From Rhynchopus sp. YZ270_cl-10 (Eukaryota; Euglenozoa; Diplonemea; Diplonemida; Diplonemidae), in assembly GCA_964035575.1 (NCBI GenBank), contig OZ037839.1, positions 1,315,220 to 1,379,219 on the forward strand: DNA of 64,000 nucleotides, in the 5' to 3' direction. The translations under genes were made by a program, and so were the position numbers. Under the pieces are notes generated by a model, which saw only the letters and a program-made list of their open reading frames with translations, did no database searches and was not told the origin of the DNA. Shown here one piece after another: positions 58,784 to 64,000 of the stretch. The number at the start of each line of letters is the position of its first letter. Position 1 is the stretch's first letter.

Positions 58784-61504
58784 ATGTCTGGGCAACACGC
58801 AGGCAACCACAGCAACACTACGTTGCACGAGGCAGTGGTGGAAGCACGTGCAGATGTGGTGCAGGTGCTCATTGCTGCAGGGGCAGACATCGAAAAAAGG
58901 GACACCCAAGGATGTACGCCTCTTCTCCTTGCGTGCGTGAGAGGGTGCCTCGGCACTGTGAAGGTGTTGGTGCAAGCTGGTGTGGAAGTGCGTGTCACAA
59001 ACTGGAACGATGATACATGTCTTATCGCTGCTTCGCGTGAGGGACACACGGAGACTGTGCGCTATCTTGTGGGCTTGGGGCAGGATGTGGATAACGTCGG
59101 TGGGTGGCACGCAACCACTGCGTTGCACGAGGCAGTTGGTAAAAACCATGCAGATGTGGTGCAGGTGCTCATTGATGCAGGGGCGGACATCGAGAAGGAG
59201 GAGTCTGAAGGACTTACGCCTCTTCTCCTTGCGTGCATGGAAGGAAGCCTCGACACTGTGAAGGTGTTGGTGCAAGCTGATGCGGAAGTGCGTGTCACAG
59301 ACCGCAACCGCGACACATGTCTTATCGCTGCTTCGCGTGAGGGACACACGGAGACTGTGCGCTATCTTGTGGGCTTGGGGCAAGTGGATGTGGATCAGGT
59401 AGGTGGGTGGCACGCAACCACTGCGTTGCACGAGGCAGTTGGTAAACACCATGCAGATGTGGTGCAGGTGCTCATTGATGCAGGGGCGGACATCGAGAAG
59501 GAGGACTCTACAAGACGTACGCCTCTTCTCCGTGCGTGCGTGAAAGGGTGCCTCGACACTGTAAAGGTGTTGGTGCAAGCTGGCGCGGAACTGCGTGTCG
59601 CAGGCGCCGACGGCGACACATGTCTTATCGCTGCTTCGCGTGAGGGACACACGGAGACTGTGCGCTATCTTGTCGGCTTGGGGCAGGTGGATGTGGATCA
59701 GGTAGGTGGGCGGGGCGCAAACACTTCGTTGCACCGGGCACAAAACCATGCAGATGTGGTGCAAGTGCTCATTGATGCAGGGGCAGACATCGAGAAGGAG
59801 AACTCCCAAGGATATACGCCTCTTCTCTTTGCGTGCGTGAAAGGGTTCCTCGACACTGTGAAGGTGTTGGTGCAAGCTGGTGCGGAACTGCGCGTCGCAG
59901 GCGCCGACGGCGACACGTGTCTTATCGCTGCTTCGCGTGAGGGACACACGGAGACTGTGCGCTATCTTGTGGGCTTGGAGCAGGTGGATGTGGATCAGGA
60001 AGGTGGGCCGGACGCAACTACTGCGTTGCACGAGGCAGTTGATAAAAACCATGCAGATGTGGTGCAGGTGCTCATTGATGCAGGGGCGGACATCGAGAAA
60101 AGGGACTCTGTTGGACGTACGCCTCTTATCCTTGCGTGCGTGAGAGGGTGCCTCGATGCTGTGAAGGTGTTGGTGCAAGCTGGTGCGGAACTGCGTGTCA
60201 CAGACTCGAACGACGACACATGTCTTATCACTGTTGGGACCGAGAACAACTTCACTGCGTTGCTCGAGGCAGTTGGTAAAAACCATGCAGCTGTGGTACA
60301 GGTGCTCATTGATGCAGGGGCAGACATCGAGGAAGAGGACTCTGATGGATGTACGCCTCTTGTCCTTGCGTGCATGGAAGGGTTCCTCCATATTGTGAAG
60401 GTGTTGGTGCAGGCTGGTGCGGAACTGCGTGTCACAGACTCGAACGGCGACACATGTCTTATCGCTGCTTCGCGTGAGGGACACACGGAGACTGTGCGCT
60501 ATCTTGTCGGCTTGGGGCAGGTGGATGTGAATCAGGTAGGTGGGCCGGACACAACCACTGCGTTGCACAGGGCAGTTGGTAAAAACCAGCCTGCAGATGT
60601 AGTGCAGGTGCTCATTGATGCAGGGGCGGACATCGAGGAAAAGGATGCCTTGCGTCGCTCGCCTCTGCTGTTGGGTTGCAAGTCAGATGTGAATGATGCT
60701 GTGAAGGTACTGATTCGAGCAGGTGCGGATGTGGGTGCAAGAGACCGAGATGGCAGGACATGTCTCATGATTGCGTCTGCTCGTGGATTCACGGAGATTG
60801 TGAAAAGCCTTCTGTGCATGGCAGAGGTGGGTGTGGACCTCGTTGATGCTGAGCACTGGACTGCGTTGCACCACGCAGTGCGCAGGAAACGTGCGCCTGC
60901 GATACAGATGCTCATTGATGCAGGTGCAGACGTGGAAGCAAAGAGCGAGTTGGTCTGTTCGCCTCTGATGATGGCTTGTCGGGCGGGTGAGGTCCATATC
61001 GTGAGGATGTTGCTAGAAGCGGGTGCACGGCTGCATATACAGGGCAATGGCAATATCCGTTTCGATGCAGCAGCGCGTTACCCCAAATCATATGAAGCAA
61101 AGGTGCAGGAGCTCATTGATTCAGGTGCACACATCGAGAAATGGGACGACAGAGGACCTTCGCCTCTTGTCTGTGCGTGCATGGGAAAGAACCGCGACAT
61201 TGTGAAGCTGTTGGTGGAAGCTGGTGCGGAACTGCGTGTCACAGAACATATCGAGGAGCTCTCACAGCACTTTGAAGCTGCTGCAGGGGACAGAAAAGAA
61301 CATAAAATACAGAAGGTGACATGTCTGATTACTGCTGCGGAAGAGGGAGGCACGGAGACTGTGCGTTATCTTATGGTAGGCGTGGAGCAGTCAAAGAAGC
61401 GCTTGCGCGAGAAACTTGAACCAATTCGTGCTGCTTGGGAACACATGGCGACGTCCCTTTCCGCACCGGAGCTTCCACTTGTTGCTGCTGAAGTTGTCAC
61501 ATGA
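58784..61504 (+). CDS. Ankyrin-repeat protein
   Basis: 906 residues made almost entirely of ankyrin repeats. A higher-order unit of about 101 residues holds three repeats: TALHEAVGKNHADVVQVLID, then TPLLLACVKGCLDTVKVLVQ, then TCLIAASREGHTETVRYLVG. About six such units occur, the fourth slightly shortened (SLHRAQNHADVV) and the fifth losing its third repeat (CLITVGTENNFTALLEAV). After about residue 620 the repeats diverge. No signal peptide or other domain. Ankyrin stacks bind proteins; no target can be named. ATG 58784 begins MSGQHAGNHSNTTLHEAVVE, identical to the second gene at 63267. The ~303-bp units, a multiple of three, create long mirror frames on the - strand. Confidence 0.85.
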   Translation: MSGQHAGNHSNTTLHEAVVEARADVVQVLIAAGADIEKRDTQGCTPLLLACVRGCLGTVKVLVQAGVEVRVTNWNDDTCLIAASREGHTETVRYLVGLGQDVDNVGGWHATTALHEAVGKNHADVVQVLIDAGADIEKEESEGLTPLLLACMEGSLDTVKVLVQADAEVRVTDRNRDTCLIAASREGHTETVRYLVGLGQVDVDQVGGWHATTALHEAVGKHHADVVQVLIDAGADIEKEDSTRRTPLLRACVKGCLDTVKVLVQAGAELRVAGADGDTCLIAASREGHTETVRYLVGLGQVDVDQVGGRGANTSLHRAQNHADVVQVLIDAGADIEKENSQGYTPLLFACVKGFLDTVKVLVQAGAELRVAGADGDTCLIAASREGHTETVRYLVGLEQVDVDQEGGPDATTALHEAVDKNHADVVQVLIDAGADIEKRDSVGRTPLILACVRGCLDAVKVLVQAGAELRVTDSNDDTCLITVGTENNFTALLEAVGKNHAAVVQVLIDAGADIEEEDSDGCTPLVLACMEGFLHIVKVLVQAGAELRVTDSNGDTCLIAASREGHTETVRYLVGLGQVDVNQVGGPDTTTALHRAVGKNQPADVVQVLIDAGADIEEKDALRRSPLLLGCKSDVNDAVKVLIRAGADVGARDRDGRTCLMIASARGFTEIVKSLLCMAEVGVDLVDAEHWTALHHAVRRKRAPAIQMLIDAGADVEAKSELVCSPLMMACRAGEVHIVRMLLEAGARLHIQGNGNIRFDAAARYPKSYEAKVQELIDSGAHIEKWDDRGPSPLVCACMGKNRDIVKLLVEAGAELRVTEHIEELSQHFEAAAGDRKEHKIQKVTCLITAAEEGGTETVRYLMVGVEQSKKRLREKLEPIRAAWEHMATSLSAPELPLVAAEVVT

Positions 61505-62377
61505 GAAGTACGCTGTGCGACGTGAGCGGGTTGTTGCTCATGTCACACGGGTCACCCATACCCTAGGTCGCCTTGCAACTCAAGAGTATGATACAAGTGT
61601 TGCGTACATCACACAACACTACGTTGACGTGCTCCTGCACTCACAACCCAACATGCAGCAGCAGGACTTTCGCACCTGGCCTGTCACCGCGGCTTTCTTA
61701 GCGATGAGTGTGAAAGCTATTCTGTACCCCTCTCTCTCAGTCATCAGCAAGCACTTTGCGATCTCTGCAGACCTTCTTTACCATACAGAGCTCGAGCTTC
61801 TGAAGCTGCTCGACTTCAACACCCACGGTCGTCACAATGCGGGATCAGCTGAGTGCGTGGGAGTTTCTTGTTACGAGACAGTTCGAAGGGTGCTGCAATC
61901 GTTCTGCCTAAGGGTGTTCATGAGGATCTGTACAACAGACATGTCTGTGAAGAAAGGGGTGGGGCTGGCAGCAGCGCTGTTGGACAGTACAAGACGAAGG
62001 ACATGAGCGGGTCACATCCTGCGTTGCGTGCTTTAGAGGAAGTGATGAAAGAAGAGATTTACGCAGCAGACTTTGGCGTGCGGAAAGATGTGCGGCACTT
62101 CCTCGAGCTTGTACCCTGCTCTGCGGAGATGGTCGCAGGTGCAGTGTACGGGGAGTTTATTCCCGCAGCCTTCGACCTTGTCTGCTGCAATGTCTCCTCC
62201 TTCCGTGAGTTCCCCCCCTCAGTAGTGATGCTCTGCTGTCTCCTGGTCGCAGCAACGCCTAATGTGGAGAACACCGCACACAACACAGAACAGATCCAAG
62301 AGATGTGGGGTGTGCTCAAGCGTTGCTGCAGGCCGTTGTCTCAGGTATGGTTTTTGTCGGTAAAGGAGACCTCATGA
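61491..62377 (+). pseudogene. Broken cyclin-like gene
   Basis: In one frame 61491-61840 reads EKYAVRRERVVAHVTRVTHT ... FRTWPVTAAFLAMSVKAI, PSLSVISKHFAISADLLYH, TELELLKLLDFNTH: the helix pattern of a cyclin N-terminal box. The continuing part is in another frame (62010-62330: ALRALEEVMKEEIYAADFGV ... EFPPSVVMLCCLLVAATPN), consistent with a second cyclin-fold lobe. No ATG starts the first part, and it overlaps the end of the ankyrin gene. At least one frameshift separates the two. I regard it as a relic; an intron or an ankyrin-cyclin fusion product is an alternative. Confidence 0.4.
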
Positions 62378-62913
62378 AGTGCGTCTGGCTTGCTTGTGTA
62401 CATCGAGACCAATGCATGTTGTATTGGTGGGTGGGCGTGGGTGAAGTGTTGCACATCCAAACTTCCCCACATCACAGAATAATAACTTCATCGCAAGCAT
62501 CCCCAGGTGCGACATCGTGTTGCAGACAGCGTGCCACAGGCATATGAGGCAGTGCAGAAAGAGCTTATTCAGCGATTCACTGATTGCACGGATTCACCCC
62601 AGACCCTGCATCACGCAGACTTAATCAACGATACGTCTCGAATGATGCTTTCATTCATCTGACTGACGAGAGGAAGCGGGGGTAGAGCATATCAGATGTC
62701 AGAGGTAAACCACGAAATGGATGTAGGACTGCTTGTTGGGGTCCACCCCACGGTGCACCGGTCATTTGTACCAAGGTACACTGTTCACGAGAGGGAATTG
62801 TATTTCAAGTCACATTTCTTTTCATTTCCCTCAACCTTACCCATGCACACCCCACCCCCGTTCATATCTAGAGTCAACTATTAAATGAAATACCCCCACC
62901 TTTATATTTATTC
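62378..62913. other. Spacer
   Basis: 62700-62806 carries the H3-type segment GAAATGGATGTAGGACTG ... CACTGTTCACGAGAGGG ... TTGTATTTCAA, also found at 56980-57085. No gene seen. Confidence 0.4.
62769..62806 (+). ncRNA. Stem-loop family H3, copy d
   Basis: GGTACACTGTTCACGAGAGG then GAATTGTATTTCAAG. It shares the CACGAGAGG core with H1 and H2. Other copies: 42878-42910, 49445-49484, 57041-57085. Confidence 0.35.
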
Positions 62914-63067
62914 GTTTACTGTTTACTGTTTACTGTTTACTGTTTACTGTTTACTGTTTACTGTTTACTGTTTACTGTTTACTGTTTACTGTTTACTGTT
63001 TACTGTTTACTGTTTACTGTTTACTGTTTACTGTTTACTGTTTACTGTTTACTGTTTACTGTTCACT
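62914..63067 (+). repeat. Heptamer array, 22 x GTTTACT
   Basis: 154 bases of GTTTACT in perfect tandem, the last unit reading GTTCACT. The inverted counterpart at 57768-57905 has only two units, so the array has expanded here. It is not coding; it creates an artificial YCLLFTV frame. Confidence 0.9.
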
Positions 63068-63266
63068 GATGGCACCCATCCTGGGTAAAGACTCGTGAAA
63101 TATCCCGAAGAACGCATATTTCATTTGGAGGCGTCCTTCACTGCAGTTGCACAGTGAAGCCATACTGCGTGATGCCGGGTGCTTATCCTCTCCTCTGTCC
63201 ACACACCTCTTCACAAAGAGTAACGTCACTCCAGCACTGACAGACACAACATAAGACACACAAGTA

Positions 63267-64000
63267 ATGTCTGGGCAACACGCAGGCAACCACAGCAACA
63301 CTACGTTGCACGAGGCAGTGGTGGAAGCACGTGCAGATGTGGTGCAGGTGCTCATTGCTGCAGGGGCAGACATCGAAAAAAGAGACTCCCAAGGATGTGC
63401 GCCTCTTCTCCTTGCGTGCATGAGAGGGTGCCTCGACATTGTGAAGGTGTTGGTGCAAGCTGGTGCGGAACTGCGTGTCACAAACTGGAACGATGATACA
63501 GGTCTTATCGCTGCTTCGCGTGAGGGACACACGGAGACTGTGCGCTATCTTGTGGGCTTGGGGCAGGTGGATGTGGATCAGGTAGGTGGGACGGACACAA
63601 CCACTGCGTTGCACGAGGCAGGTGGTCAAAACCATGTAGATGTGGTGCAGGTGCTCATTGATGCAGGGGCAGACATCGAGAAAAAGGACTCTGATGAACG
63701 TACGCCTCTTCACCTTGCGTTCATGGAAGGGTGCCTCGACACTGTGAAGGTGTTGGTACGGGCTGGTGCGAAACTGAGTGGCACAGACCGCTACGGCGAC
63801 ACATGTCTTATCGCTGCTTCGCGTGAGGGACACACGGAGACTGTGCGCTATCTTGTGGGCTTGAGGCAGGTGGATGTGGATCAGGTAGGTGGGCGGTTCA
63901 CAAACACTGCGTTGCACGAGGCAGGTGGTAAAAACCATGTAGATGTGGTGCAGGTGCTCATTGATGCAGGGGCAGATATCGAGAAAGAGACCTCTTTGCG
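63267..64000 (+). CDS. Ankyrin-repeat protein, second copy, runs off the window
   Basis: 244 complete codons in the window, frame open to the edge. Begins MSGQHAGNHSNTTLHEAVVE, identical to 58784, then alternating units such as CLDIVKVLVQAGAELRVTN and TALHEAGGQNHVDVVQVLID. Residue changes (GGQNHVDVV for GKNHADVV) are repeated in its later units, so units have been homogenised within this gene. Leader (63098-63266) duplicates that of the first copy. Same inferred protein-binding role. Confidence 0.85.
   Translation, partial: MSGQHAGNHSNTTLHEAVVEARADVVQVLIAAGADIEKRDSQGCAPLLLACMRGCLDIVKVLVQAGAELRVTNWNDDTGLIAASREGHTETVRYLVGLGQVDVDQVGGTDTTTALHEAGGQNHVDVVQVLIDAGADIEKKDSDERTPLHLAFMEGCLDTVKVLVRAGAKLSGTDRYGDTCLIAASREGHTETVRYLVGLRQVDVDQVGGRFTNTALHEAGGKNHVDVVQVLIDAGADIEKETSL

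Noticed and set aside
58730-60568. 612-residue open frame on the - strand across the ankyrin gene
   Set aside because: The ~303-bp repeat unit is a multiple of three, so a stop-free mirror frame is copied along with each unit. It has no start context or domain, while the + frame is a clear ankyrin protein.
62914-63067. CRISPR array or telomeric repeat
   Set aside because: No spacers, a 7-base unit, interstitial position, eukaryotic context; the unit GTTTACT is not a recognised telomere repeat.
62885-63088. Repetitive protein (YCLLFTV)n
   Set aside because: Purely the translation of the heptamer array.

Overview
Organism. This looks like nuclear DNA of an intron-poor microbial eukaryote. All 18 long reading frames that can be tied to a family lie on the + strand, none shows an intron, and spacers of 0.3 to 6.7 kb separate most of them. 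Most have a pyrimidine-rich tract ending in AG a few to about 80 bases before the ATG. One-way gene arrays plus a poly-pyrimidine/AG signal in front of each start are the hallmark of polycistronic transcription with spliced-leader trans-splicing. That points to Euglenozoa, perhaps diplonemid-like; dinoflagellates are a less likely alternative. This placement is inference. A complete selenocysteine tRNA gene (35112-35198), with the eukaryotic-type 6-bp D stem and long variable arm, indicates that the organism makes selenoproteins. TAA, TAG and TGA all appear to act as stops.

Layout. 1-1.8 kb: the end of a leucine-rich-repeat (LRR) gene and a GIY-YIG domain protein. 2-7 kb: repeats only, including a foldback element and a piggyBac-like element that carries a second piggyBac-like element inside it. 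7.3-16.9 kb: two nearly identical opine dehydrogenase genes and a secreted beta-propeller gene; the copies are separated by a layered transposon insertion whose empty site survives in the second copy. 18-26.6 kb: a tandem family of ubiquitin-like/LRR proteins of two alternating types, with broken gene pieces between them. 27.9-45.2 kb: two secreted sulfatases, a SKP1-like protein, tRNA-Sec, a ubiquitin-like/DUF4116 repeat protein and a type II membrane glycosyltransferase, separated by long spacers. 45-58 kb: dense small mobile elements around a single PDZ/coiled-coil gene. 58.8-64 kb: two ankyrin-repeat genes, a broken cyclin-like gene and a 22-copy heptamer array.

How it fits together. The sulfatases, propeller protein and glycosyltransferase belong to the secretory or cell-surface side. 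The opine dehydrogenases would reoxidise NADH by condensing pyruvate with an amino acid. The SKP1-like protein and the ubiquitin-like/repeat proteins suggest an expanded ubiquitin-related adaptor repertoire. No operon-like functional cluster is evident beyond tandem paralogues.

Most notable. The spacers from about 8.7 kb to 63 kb hold several families of short stem-loops whose stems change in a compensatory way between copies. Almost every copy recognised is on the + strand, the direction of the genes. They look like a transcribed RNA-level element system, which I could not match to a known family. The window also gives unusually clean internal evidence for transposition: nested insertions, target duplications and empty or alternately occupied sites in paralogous copies.
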